From assembly GCF_001486505.1 (NCBI RefSeq), contig NZ_LN909062.1:253341-317340 (forward strand): a stretch of DNA of 64,000 bases. The letters are read 5' to 3'. The notes beneath the pieces are model-generated. The model searched no databases and was not told the DNA's origin. It saw only the letters and a list, made by a program, of their open reading frames with translations. How positions within the stretch are numbered: position 1 is the first letter of the stretch; every line of letters begins with the position of its first letter. The translations under genes were made by a program, and so were the position numbers. This document shows, one piece after another, positions 35,715-44,254 of the stretch. This DNA comes from Paenibacillus rubinfantis (GTDB lineage: Bacteria; Bacillota; Bacilli; Paenibacillales; Paenibacillaceae).

Positions 35715-36770
35715 TTGAGGTCTTATCGATTTGCCCGCGGCAAAGCGGTTTGTTGTATGATCAGCGTTGCGCTGATCACCTCTTTATGGCCGGGATCCGG
35801 CTTTGGTGCAGCGTCTGCCGAAGCCCCGGGGACATCGGCGCAGGCGGTCGTCAGCGTTTACGAGCAACGACGTACCCTATTTGAAGAAATGGAGCTGCTC
35901 ACGCGGGTTCCCTGGTATTGGCTTGCCGCAGTGGATCAATACGAACGCACCCTTACACCGCGCAAGGAGCAACAGCAGCAGGAGCAGCGACTCACCGGGT
36001 TCCGCTTCAAGGAAGCGTTTTGGAGCGGCCCGCTGAATCCGGATGCCGAAGACCGCAATCCGGCCACGATCGAATTGTTTGGCGGCATTGGGAAAGACGC
36101 CACCGCTGACGGTGCAGCGGATCCGAGGAACGATCGGGATGCTTTGTTCACCTTGGCTTCTTATTTAACCGGCTTCGGCTACAAGGAAGAGGATTTCCGC
36201 ATCGCCCTGTGGCGCTACTATCAGAACGATTCCGCAGTAGAGCGGATTCGCCAATTCGCGAAAATGTACAAACACTGGGGACGGCTGAATTTGTCCGACA
36301 GCGCATTCCCGTTGCCATTACGAAGCACCTATACCTATCGCGACACCTGGGGAGACCGCCGCGGCTGGGGAGGATTACGCATCCATGAAGGTACCGACCT
36401 ATTCGCCCCGATGGGCGTCACCGTACGCAGCGTTTGCTATGGCCTGGTGGAAACGAAGGGATGGAATCCCTATGGCGGTTGGCGTATCGGCATACGGGAT
36501 ATCCAAAACCGTTACCATTACTACGCGCACCTGCAGGGTTATGAGAAAGGGATCGAGGTGGGTCATTTCGTCGAGCCTGGGCAAACGATCGGCTGGGTCG
36601 GCAGCAGCGGTTACGGTCCGCCGGGGACTTCGGGGAAATTCCCGCCGCACCTGCACTACGGGATTTACCGAGATACCGGAAGTACGGAATGGGCGTTTGA
36701 CCCTTATCCGTTGCTGAAGAAATGGGAGCAAGCCGAACGCTCCAAAAAAAATAAAAGGGCGTCCAAATAA
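35715..36770 (+). CDS. M23 metallopeptidase, LytH (YunA)-like sporulation endopeptidase
   Basis: An exported peptidoglycan hydrolase of about 351 residues. A signal-like hydrophobic stretch (CCMISVALITSLWPG) is followed by a helical region and a C-terminal LytM domain. Zinc motifs are IHEGTDLFAP (HxxxD) and HLHYG. The start is taken at TTG 35715 after AAGGAGG; a GTG at 35682 is possible. Its place between lipA-yutD and yunB is that of lytH/yunA in B. subtilis, whose product trims L-Ala peptides in spore cortex, so the role is inferred from synteny. Confidence 0.82.
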   Translation: MRSYRFARGKAVCCMISVALITSLWPGSGFGAASAEAPGTSAQAVVSVYEQRRTLFEEMELLTRVPWYWLAAVDQYERTLTPRKEQQQQEQRLTGFRFKEAFWSGPLNPDAEDRNPATIELFGGIGKDATADGAADPRNDRDALFTLASYLTGFGYKEEDFRIALWRYYQNDSAVERIRQFAKMYKHWGRLNLSDSAFPLPLRSTYTYRDTWGDRRGWGGLRIHEGTDLFAPMGVTVRSVCYGLVETKGWNPYGGWRIGIRDIQNRYHYYAHLQGYEKGIEVGHFVEPGQTIGWVGSSGYGPPGTSGKFPPHLHYGIYRDTGSTEWAFDPYPLLKKWEQAERSKKNKRASK

Positions 36771-36785
36771 CCGGCGCCCTTTTTT
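36753..36785. terminator. Bidirectional terminator between convergent lytH-like and yunB
   Basis: AAAAGGGCG and CGCCCTTTTTT pair around a loop that includes the end of the lytH-like frame. It overlaps both stop codons. Confidence 0.8.
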
Positions 36786-37659
36786 AATGCGATCCCCCTG
36801 CATTGGTTTCTGAATTCGACGGCTCCTCTGAGCCTGTATTCCCCGCTTCTGTATTCCCAGCCGCTCCCCCCGACCCGTCGGGTCCGTTTGGTAGGGTCGT
36901 GTCTTCCTTGGTTGCCGGCGGTTCATTGCTCTCTTCCTTGCCCGGTAACGCCGGAAGTGCAATATTTGGAGCATCCGCCTGCCCCTCGCCAACCGGGTTT
37001 CCTTTACTGTCATAGTAATACATAGGTACATCTCCAACCACAAGCAAGTAGGAAACCGGAATTTCCGTTTCGACCGATTGCGACTCCATGTCAAAAGGAA
37101 CCACCACGGCCAGCTCCGTCCTCACCCGGAGATAGACCTCTACCAGGATCATGTTGATGCCGGCATCCTGACGACGGGTATTCAAATCCACCTTCACGTC
37201 GCCCTTCGGCTCGATCTTGATCGGGATGCTCGGACCAAAGGAAGCCAAGAGCGGACTGCCAAGGGCCTGCCCCAACGGGATGGTTTCCGACAGCCGGGCT
37301 ACCTCATCCAGCGTATGCCGAACCGTTTGAATCGTCTCGGACGTCACCTTCATATGAGCGGAGTAGTTTAACATAAAACCCGTGATTTTCCCGTTATCAT
37401 CCATCTTCCAATCGATCAGTTGCCCAACCTGCTGTTGATTCGCCACCTGGGCGGTGATCGCGTCATTGATCGACTCCGTGGCGATTTGTTTGACTCGGAT
37501 CTGAGCTAGATGAACGATAGGCCCCGTCATTCGCCGTTCCACGTACTGAACAAATTGCACCAGACCAATAATCGAAATGATCACGACGGCGATCCATATT
37601 CTCCGTCTGCGCTTCGGCCGCCTTGTCCGGCTCCGCCATCCGCGTCGTCGTATCCGCAT
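36784..37659 (-). CDS. yunB: Sporulation protein YunB
   Basis: A 291-residue protein with a very basic N-terminus, one membrane segment (residues 22-38, WIAVVIISIIGLVQF) and the conserved YunB domain (KQIATESINDAITAQ; TIPLGQALGSPLLASFGP; EVYLRVRTELAVVVPF). YunB is a mother-cell protein needed for efficient sporulation in Bacillus. The C-terminal 70 residues are a proline-, glycine- and glutamate-rich linker not expected in the family. It is convergent with the lytH-like gene. Confidence 0.9.
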   Translation of the reverse strand: MRIRRRGWRSRTRRPKRRRRIWIAVVIISIIGLVQFVQYVERRMTGPIVHLAQIRVKQIATESINDAITAQVANQQQVGQLIDWKMDDNGKITGFMLNYSAHMKVTSETIQTVRHTLDEVARLSETIPLGQALGSPLLASFGPSIPIKIEPKGDVKVDLNTRRQDAGINMILVEVYLRVRTELAVVVPFDMESQSVETEIPVSYLLVVGDVPMYYYDSKGNPVGEGQADAPNIALPALPGKEESNEPPATKEDTTLPNGPDGSGGAAGNTEAGNTGSEEPSNSETNAGGSH

Positions 37660-37939
37660 GATTCACCCCCCCTGCAGCGGGAAAAGTTCTAGAGGATGCT
37701 CTAACCTTCCATAAAACGGCTTCTCTAAAAAGTTATGCGGGACAGAGGCAAAAAAGAAGGACGCGCAGGGCTAACGGATATTTGTTTGATTTGACACTTG
37801 ATTTATTCAGGTATATTGCTATATAGTACTTTAGTATCACTTTTTTAGTCATAAAGTTGCATCAATCATCTTCAAAAGCTTTTATGACTTGTGGTATAAT
37901 ATTCATAAGGGCGTATAAATATACAAGGGGATCATCATC

Positions 37940-38296
37940 ATGAACAGCTCTAAAACACTGTATCAAGTCACCATAGAATTAAGGAGAGATCAGCTTGCAT
38001 CCAGGATCATACCTTGGAGATTGCTCGTCGAAACGAATCGGTATTACGAGATCAAACCGATCAAAGGACCGGTTAAACGGTTGTATAAAGAGAAGCTGAA
38101 TATCGCCGTTTACGAGACGAAGCATTACTGCGACGGTACCCTGGCCATTTCCGCCTTCTGCCAGGAGGAGCTTATTGAGGAAATCCGTACGTACCTGATT
38201 GAACAGCTGAATTCCAAAATCGATCATTATATGAACGATCTGGAATTAAACAAAAAAGCCATTTATGCGAAGCTTGCCATCAATAGTTTGACTTAG
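37940..38296 (+). CDS. Small protein of unknown function
   Basis: A 118-residue soluble protein with a predicted alternating strand/helix pattern (LYQVTIELRRDQLASRII; LAISAFCQEELIEEIRTYL). No family was recognised. The ATG follows ACAAGGGGATC, and a strong terminator follows the stop. The upstream 280 bases (37660-37939) are AT-rich with TATAAT at about 37896 and hold no other gene. Confidence 0.7.
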   Translation: MNSSKTLYQVTIELRRDQLASRIIPWRLLVETNRYYEIKPIKGPVKRLYKEKLNIAVYETKHYCDGTLAISAFCQEELIEEIRTYLIEQLNSKIDHYMNDLELNKKAIYAKLAINSLT

Positions 38297-38298
38297 GT

Positions 38299-38332
38299 AA
38301 AACCCCGAACCAGAATCTGGTTACGGGGTTTT
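38299..38332 (+). terminator. Terminator
   Basis: AAAACCCCGAACCAGA and CTGGTTACGGGGTTTT form a long stem with one mismatch, followed by ATT. Confidence 0.9.
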
Positions 38333-38403
38333 ATTAGTTTTGGCTCTAAAGCAGATGACTTACTCCACAGCTTTCAGATGAACTGAGTAACTATAATAGT
38401 CCT

Positions 38404-38565
38404 TCAGCTCGTTAGGGATCGAAATTCCGTCCAGTGACGTCCTTCCACGTGCAGGCACCAGTCGGGATGGCTGCGATACAGGTCGCTGTCCGGAGCGATC
38501 ATCTCCGGCTCGAACCACAGTCCAAACTGCAGCCCGAATCGTTCACCTGCTTCGCTAACCGAGAC
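38404..38565 (-). pseudogene. Remnant of a GH36 alpha-galactosidase gene
   Basis: About 50 codons on the minus strand encode GERFGLQFGLWFEPEM followed by DSDLYRSHPDWCLHV. This is the unmistakable catalytic-domain stretch of family 36 alpha-galactosidases (GLWFEPEM and the Asp-Leu-Tyr/HPDW block). The rest of the roughly 730-residue enzyme is absent on both sides. The fragment begins next to the terminator of the methyltransferase gene. It has no start signal and is surely non-functional. Confidence 0.8.
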
Positions 38566-38573
38566 CTGAGCCG

Positions 38574-38627
38574 AAAAAAGACCGGACAAGATCCACGCAA
38601 CCTGTGGTTGGATCTTGTCCGGTCTTT
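38574..38627 (-). terminator. Terminator of the methyltransferase gene
   Basis: AAAGACCGGACAAGATCC and GGATCTTGTCCGGTCTTT form an 18-base perfect stem, followed by TTTTTT on the minus strand. Confidence 0.92.
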
Positions 38628-38646
38628 GCTTTATGGACCGCCGGCG

Positions 38647-39438
38647 TTAGCGGTAATACCGCTGTCGCATCGCTTCATAGAGCAGCACGGTGGCGGCCAT
38701 CGCCACGTTTAGCGATTCGGCCTGGCCGCGCATCGGGATCAGCAGCCCGTCGTCCATCAGCCGACGGACTTCCGGGCTGAGCCCGCTGCCTTCGCTGCCG
38801 AACAGCAGCCACACCGGCTGCGCGAAGTCGTAGGCGAAGCAGTTCGCCGCCGCCTGCAGGCTGGTCCCGGCCAGCCGGATGCCCCGCTGCTTCGCCTGCG
38901 GCAGCACCTCTGCCAGGTCGGCATGCACGACCGGCAGGTGGAACAGCGAGCCCATGGTGGCGCGCAGCACCTTGGGCCCGTAAATGTCGGCGCAGCCTGC
39001 GCCGACGATGACCCCGTCCGCCGCGACCGCGTCGGCGCTGCGGATGATGGTGCCGACGTTGCCGGGGTCCTGCACACCGTCGAGCACCACCACCAAGCTC
39101 CGCTCCTTGCTCAGGAGCGGAGCGATCGTCCCGCGGTCCTTGCGGACGACCGCGAACACCGGCTGCGGCGACTTCGTGTCGCTGCATTTGGCGATCACGG
39201 CGGCGGACACGCCGATCCAGTCGACGTCCAGCCCGGCGGACGCCGCGGTCTGCAGCTCGGCCGGTATGCCGCGATCGAGATCGTAGCAGACGCATTCCAC
39301 GTCGGCCTTGGCCTGCAGCGCCTCCTGCACCAAATGGAGGCCTTCGATTAAGTATTTGCCCTGCTTGTCCCGATTTTTCTTCTCAAGCAGCCCCGCCCAT
39401 TCCTTGACGCGGGGGTTTTGCGGAGACACTATTTCCAT
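38647..39438 (-). CDS. TrmH/SpoU-family RNA 2'-O-methyltransferase (YsgA-like)
   Basis: A 263-residue SPOUT methyltransferase acting on rRNA or tRNA. The N-terminal substrate-binding part contains GKYLIEGLHLVQEAL. The knotted SAM domain has DGVQDPGNVGTIIRSADA, LFGSEGSGLS and PMRGQAESLNVAMA. In B. subtilis ysgA is next to sspI, and here sspI lies beyond the ktr gene and the repeat region. The middle of the gene is markedly more GC-rich than its neighbours. Confidence 0.88.
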   Translation of the reverse strand: MEIVSPQNPRVKEWAGLLEKKNRDKQGKYLIEGLHLVQEALQAKADVECVCYDLDRGIPAELQTAASAGLDVDWIGVSAAVIAKCSDTKSPQPVFAVVRKDRGTIAPLLSKERSLVVVLDGVQDPGNVGTIIRSADAVAADGVIVGAGCADIYGPKVLRATMGSLFHLPVVHADLAEVLPQAKQRGIRLAGTSLQAAANCFAYDFAQPVWLLFGSEGSGLSPEVRRLMDDGLLIPMRGQAESLNVAMAATVLLYEAMRQRYYR

Positions 39439-39521
39439 ACAAACTCCATCCTCAGTAAGGGTATCAAATCAACGGGTCATCCTAAACTCATCTTTCTCTT
39501 TCGTCCACCAAGCTAGCTTAC

Positions 39522-40196
39522 TTATTCCTCCGCGTAAGCCAGCTCCAGCTTCGTCAAATCACCTTTTTCGCCTACGATTACAAGCACGTCTTCTTCCGTT
39601 AGTTGGTCCGTTGCCGCTGGGGAGATGTTCATTTTGCCGCCCCGTTTGATCGCCATCACGTTGCAGCCATAGCGTGCGCGGATGTCCAGCTCTTTCAGGT
39701 TCTTGCCGACCATCTGCGAGCCAACCCGCATCTCCACGATGCTGTACTCGTCGGACAATTCGATGTAATCCAAAATATTTGGAGAAGTCAGATGATGCGC
39801 CACCCGAAGCCCCATATCCCGTTCTGGGAAAATGACCTTATCGGCCCCAATTTTCTGCAATACCTTCCCATGCAATTCGTTTTGCGCCTTCACGACGATA
39901 AGCGGCCCGCCCATGTCTTTTAGTATCAGCGTTGTTAAAATACTGGCCTGGATATCTTCGCCAATCGCCACGACTACCACATCGAAATTCCGAATCCCCA
40001 GTGCGCGCAGCGCATCTTCATCGGTGGAATCCGCGGATACCGCGTGCGTGACCAAATTCGCCACGGCCTGCGTATTATGCTCGTCGGCATCGATCGCCAG
40101 AACGTCGAAGCCCATATTGCTGAGTGCCGTTGCTACGCTTAAGCCAAACCGGCCCATACCGATCACGGCGAACTGTTTTTTGGCTGCATTTGCCAT
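39522..40196 (-). CDS. Ktr-type potassium uptake regulator (KtrA/KtrC, RCK domains)
   Basis: A 224-residue cytoplasmic gating subunit. The Rossmann RCK-N domain begins FAVIGMGRFGLSVA, with the NAD/ATP-binding acidic residue in LAIDADEHN. The RCK-C domain starts near 140 (YSIVEMRVGSQMVGKNL). These octameric rings gate KtrB/KtrD potassium channels and bind ATP/ADP or cyclic di-AMP. The start at ATG 40196 is preferred because GGTGAG precedes it; five earlier codons lack a site. The channel subunit is not in the window. Confidence 0.9.
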   Translation of the reverse strand: MANAAKKQFAVIGMGRFGLSVATALSNMGFDVLAIDADEHNTQAVANLVTHAVSADSTDEDALRALGIRNFDVVVVAIGEDIQASILTTLILKDMGGPLIVVKAQNELHGKVLQKIGADKVIFPERDMGLRVAHHLTSPNILDYIELSDEYSIVEMRVGSQMVGKNLKELDIRARYGCNVMAIKRGGKMNISPAATDQLTEEDVLVIVGEKGDLTKLELAYAEE

Positions 40197-40276
40197 GCGC
40201 TCACCACCCATATTTTATCCATCCGAATTAGTATACCACAATCCGGTAGGAGCATGGTTTGAAGACAGCTCATGAG

Positions 40277-41203
40277 GAAGTTTATCGCGCGTCAAAGGCT
40301 CCTCATGGTGCCAGCACAGAAGCGCTAACGGACACCAGAGGCGCTATTTATTCCGCTTTGTCATTTTCCTGAACTTAACGGACCAAGGAGACCTTATTTC
40401 GGACAAAACTAGTGTAACCACCGCCAAAAAAGCCCAATAAGAGCTCTAGAGTCCGTTAGAACGGGAAATATCCGGGAAATGAGCAAATAACGTCATTACG
40501 GTCCGTTACGGCATGGGACGATTACGTCACTGGATGGTAACGGTACGAATCACGAGTCACGATTACGATTACGGGCCACAACTACGATCACAGATCACAT
40601 AGAAGTTTATCGCGCGTCATAGGCTCCTCATGGTGCCAGCACAGAAGCGCTAACGGACACCAGAGGCGCTATTTATTCCGCTTGGCCATTTACCTGAACT
40701 TAACGGACCGAGGAGACCTTATTTCGGACAAAACTAGTGTAACCACCGCCAAAAAAGCCCAATAAGAGCTCTGGAGTCCATTAGAACGGGAAATATCCGG
40801 GAAATGAGCAAATAACGTCATTTCGGTCCGTTACGGCATGGGACGATTACGTTACAGGACGGTAACGGTACGAATCACGAGTCACGATTACGATTACGGG
40901 CCACAACTACGATCACAGATTACGTAGAAGTTTATCGCGCGTCAAAGGCTCCTCATGGCGCCAGCACAGAAGCGCTAACGGACACCAGAGGCGCTATTTA
41001 TTTCGCTTGGCCATTTACCTGAACTTAACGGACCGAGGAGACCTTATTTCGGACAAAACTAGTGTAACCACCGCCAAAAAAGCCCAATAAGAGCTCTGGA
41101 GTCCGTTAGAACGGGAAATATCCGGGAAATGAGCAAATAACGTCATTACGGTCCGTTACGGCATGGGACGATTACGTTACAGGACGGTTACGGTACGAAT
41201 CAC
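40277..41203. repeat. Three tandem copies of a 325-bp non-coding unit
   Basis: Units start at 40277, 40602 and 40927 (GAAGTTTATCGCGCGTC), an exact 325-bp period. The copies differ by a handful of substitutions, and the third breaks off near 41203. Each unit carries two TAACGGAC motifs 50 bases apart (40326 and 40376 in copy 1) and two inverted GTCCGTTA motifs also 50 bases apart (40451 and 40501). No coding frame, promoter or transposase is associated with it. Confidence 0.92.
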
Positions 41204-41378
41204 GATTACGACCACGGTACGGCATGGTCACGACACGAATCACGATTACGACCACGGTACGGCATGGTCACGACACGAGTCACGATTACGACCACGGTAC
41301 TGCATGGTCACGACACGAGTCACGATTATGACTACGGTACGGCATGGTCACGACACGAGTCACGATTACGACTACGTT
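41185..41378. repeat. 40-bp minisatellite
   Basis: GGCATGGTCACGACACG recurs at 41221, 41261, 41301 and 41341, exactly 40 bases apart. A diverged first unit starts near 41185. Each unit includes TCACGATTACGACCACGGTAC. It grows directly out of the broken third 325-bp unit, sharing its GGTACGAATCACGA end. Confidence 0.9.
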
Positions 41379-41549
41379 TCACAACTACGGTCACAGCACG
41401 GTCACGAATTATGGTTTCATGGATTCACGGATCACGATCTCAATTACGTACCACAACTCCGGCCACGGATCACGCACCACCGCTACACCCACCATCAACT
41501 CCGAGACCACACCACAACTACGATCACAGGTCACGTTCATGCCTCAGCA

Positions 41550-42055
41550 TCAGTAACAGCAACATCACCACCACGATTACGCCCACAATTATGACCACGG
41601 CTACGTTTCCTAATCACGATCACGGCCGTTCGCCATTACCACCATCACCCTCACTACCACGCCCACACATCACACCCGCATTATCATCACCATTGGCATC
41701 ACCATCACACCAGCATCACTACACCATTGGCATCACCATCACTACCAGCATCACCATCATCATCACCATTGGCATCACCATCACACCATCACCACCGCAT
41801 CACCACCAGCATCACTATCACCATTAGCATCACCATCAACAACACACCAGCATTACCATCACCACCAGCATCACCATAACCATCACCATCACCTTCACCA
41901 CCAGCATCATCATCACCATTGGCATCACTATCACCACCAGCATCACCATCACCATTAGCATCACCATCAACAACACACCAGCATTACCATCACCACCAGC
42001 ATCACCATAACCATCACCATCACTTTCACCACCAGCATCACTATCACACCTACAT
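41550..42055. repeat. CAC/CAT-rich low-complexity tract with a 131-bp direct repeat
   Basis: About 500 bases are built from CAC, CAT, CAG and CAA triplet-like units, with almost no G on the + strand. Within it, CCATTAGCATCACCATCAAC recurs at 41821 and 41952, so a 131-bp block is duplicated. Open frames across it translate as threonine/histidine/isoleucine low-complexity and lack ribosome sites. Confidence 0.88.
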
Positions 42056-42200
42056 CCTTCGAGCACAAGTTACGTTCACCATCCCCACAATCCCCCTACA
42101 ACCACGCTTACAGATCACGTTCCCCACCCCGCGCATTATCACAGTTTCCTTCGGGCAAATTAACACCGGGCAAGTCACTTATTTCAAGGAGGGAAAACAC

Positions 42201-42428
42201 GTGCCATCCATTACACTCGACCTGCGTCAAGCGGTGATGCACAAAATCCAAGGCAAAGACGAGCAAGGGCTGCGGGAGATGATCGAAGGCTCGATCGATG
42301 CCCAGGAAGCGGCGTTGCCAGGCCTTGGCGTCGTTTTCGAAACGATCTGGAAGCATATCGATACGCCGGAACAAAACGAACTGGTATCCGTGCTCAAGCA
42401 GCAAGTGGATCAGGCCAGCCTCAAATGA
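42201..42428 (+). CDS. sspI: Small acid-soluble spore protein SspI
   Basis: A 75-residue minor spore protein. The diagnostic core is LRQAVMHKIQGKDEQGLREM followed by LPGLGVVFETIWKH, close to Bacillus SspI. The start is GTG at 42201 with AAGGAGGG upstream. The frame is open further left through the CAC/CAT tract, but that is repeat DNA. It is expressed in the forespore, presumably under sigma G. Confidence 0.92.
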   Translation: MPSITLDLRQAVMHKIQGKDEQGLREMIEGSIDAQEAALPGLGVVFETIWKHIDTPEQNELVSVLKQQVDQASLK

Positions 42429-42451
42429 TGAAATAGAACTGCCCGCAACAA

Positions 42452-42480
42452 AAAAAGGCCGCCCTATCCAGGGCGGTCTT
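42452..42480. terminator. Terminator between convergent sspI and prfC
   Basis: AGGCCGCCCT, ATCC, AGGGCGGTCTT, with A-run and T-run on the two sides. Confidence 0.88.
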
Positions 42481-42509
42481 CACTAATGCACTTTAGCTTA
42501 GCGCGCAGC

Positions 42510-44093
42510 TTAAGGCGCAGTCTCTAGGAACTGGGCGTCCGGATTTTTCTCCATCGCCGTCCGCATCGCGTATTCGTTCTCGAACAAGGCAACGTAGTTG
42601 CCTTTCTTGTCCTTTACCAACGTGGAATTGATCCGGAACTTGGAGGGATCAATCTTCTCGCTCACGATCCAGCGCGCGAACTGAAACGGCATCCGCTGCA
42701 GCTGCACATCCACGCCGTACTCGCCTTTCATCCGGTATTCGAACACTTCGAACTGCAGCTGCCCAACGACACCCAGCAACGTGTCCTCGAAGCCTACCGT
42801 CGTGAAGACCTGAATCGTGCCTTCCTCGGTCAACTGGTCGATACCCTTTTGATATTGCTTATGCTTCAGGGCATTCTTCACCGTCACCTTAGCGAAAATC
42901 TCCGGCGAGAACGTCGGCATCTCGTCAAACACGATCTCGCTGCCTTGACTCAAGGAATCGCCGATTCGGAAAATTCCCGGGTCAAACAACCCGATGATAT
43001 CCCCCGGATAAGCCTCGCTGACGATATCCCGATCCTGGGCGAGGAATTGCTGCGGCTGGGACAACTTGATTTCCTTGCCCGCCCGCACATGCTTCACGGA
43101 CATGCCGCGTTCGAACTTGCCCGAGACGATTCGCAGGAAAGCGATCCGGTCGCGGTGGGCCGGATTCATGTTCGCCTGGATTTTGAACACATACCCCGAG
43201 AATTTCTCGTTGGTTGGCTCAATCATCCCTTGCGTGCTGCGGCGTGGCTCCGGCTTAGGCGCCAGCTGCAGGAAGTTCTCCAGGAACGTCTGCACGCCGA
43301 AATTGTTGACCGCACTGCCGAAGAATACCGGTGTCAGTTGCCCGTTAAGGACCTTCTCCAGGTCAAACGGATCGCCCGCTACGTCCAGCAGCTCCAGATC
43401 CTGACACAGTTGATCATGAAGATAGTCCCCGGCCATTTCACGGATCACCGGATCGTTATAGCCGTCTACCTTCTTCACCTGGATGGTGGAATGATCGTCG
43501 CCCTGGAACAGCTCCACCTGGTTCTTCATCCGATCATAGACGCCGGACAACTCGCGGCCCATCCCAATCGGCCAGTTCATCGGCACGGAGCGGATGCCTA
43601 GCACCTGCTCAATTTCCTCCATTAACTCAAAGGGGTTCCGACCTTCCCGGTCCAGCTTGTTGATGAAGGTGAAGATTGGAATGCCCCGCTTCGCGCACAC
43701 CTGGAACAACTTAATCGTCTGTGCCTCGACGCCTTTGGCCACGTCGATCAGCATGACGGCGCTGTCCGCTGCGGTCAACGTCCGGTAGGTATCCTCCGAG
43801 AAATCTTGGTGGCCCGGCGTATCCAGAATATTCACCCGATGGCCGTTATAATCAAACTGCATGACGGAAGAAGTAACGGAAATCCCCCGCTGCTTCTCGA
43901 TTTCCATCCAGTCACTCGTCGCGTGTTTGCTCGCTTTGCGCGCCTTGACCGATCCGGCGAGGCGTATCGCGCCGCCGAACAGCAGCAGTTTTTCGGTCAG
44001 CGTCGTTTTCCCGGCATCCGGGTGGGAAATGATTGCAAACGTACGCCGTTTGTCCACTTCCTGCTGCAGCACTTGGTCTAATGCTTTGCTCAT
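42510..44093 (-). CDS. prfC: Peptide chain release factor 3
   Basis: A 527-residue translational GTPase that recycles release factors 1 and 2. G-motifs are SHPDAGKTT (G1), DTPGHQDFSEDT (G3) and NKLDRE (G4). The RF3 C-terminal domain includes FFGSAVNNFGVQTFLENF. The ATG at 44093 is preferred because GAGAGGAA precedes it; the frame is open 32 codons more. Normal length. RF3 is not present in all Bacillales. Confidence 0.94.
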   Translation of the reverse strand: MSKALDQVLQQEVDKRRTFAIISHPDAGKTTLTEKLLLFGGAIRLAGSVKARKASKHATSDWMEIEKQRGISVTSSVMQFDYNGHRVNILDTPGHQDFSEDTYRTLTAADSAVMLIDVAKGVEAQTIKLFQVCAKRGIPIFTFINKLDREGRNPFELMEEIEQVLGIRSVPMNWPIGMGRELSGVYDRMKNQVELFQGDDHSTIQVKKVDGYNDPVIREMAGDYLHDQLCQDLELLDVAGDPFDLEKVLNGQLTPVFFGSAVNNFGVQTFLENFLQLAPKPEPRRSTQGMIEPTNEKFSGYVFKIQANMNPAHRDRIAFLRIVSGKFERGMSVKHVRAGKEIKLSQPQQFLAQDRDIVSEAYPGDIIGLFDPGIFRIGDSLSQGSEIVFDEMPTFSPEIFAKVTVKNALKHKQYQKGIDQLTEEGTIQVFTTVGFEDTLLGVVGQLQFEVFEYRMKGEYGVDVQLQRMPFQFARWIVSEKIDPSKFRINSTLVKDKKGNYVALFENEYAMRTAMEKNPDAQFLETAP

Positions 44094-44160
44094 GCTCACG
44101 TTCCTCTCGTTCCACAAATTCACGTTCTCTATTGTAACATATTTTGTCCGACAGTTAAGC

Positions 44161-44199
44161 AAAAACACCTCCCGCCCAGGCCGGGACATGAAGGTGTTT
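44161..44199 (-). terminator. zwf terminator
   Basis: On the minus strand AAACACCTTC and GGGAGGTGTTT pair around a GC-rich loop, followed by TTTTT. Confidence 0.8.
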
Positions 44200-44254
44200 C
44201 CAGCACGATCTATTCTATTCGCCCGCCGTCCTTACGGGTGACGGGACAATACCA

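Noticed and set aside
38675..39295. Arginine-rich frames inside the methyltransferase gene
   Set aside because: They are shadow frames of a GC-rich gene. The SPOUT motifs are all in the 38647-39438 frame.
41163..42200. Histidine/threonine-rich protein genes across the repeats
   Set aside because: These frames exist only because the repeats lack stop codons. They have no ribosome sites, and the sequence drifts like non-coding DNA. Only the sspI part from 42201 is real.
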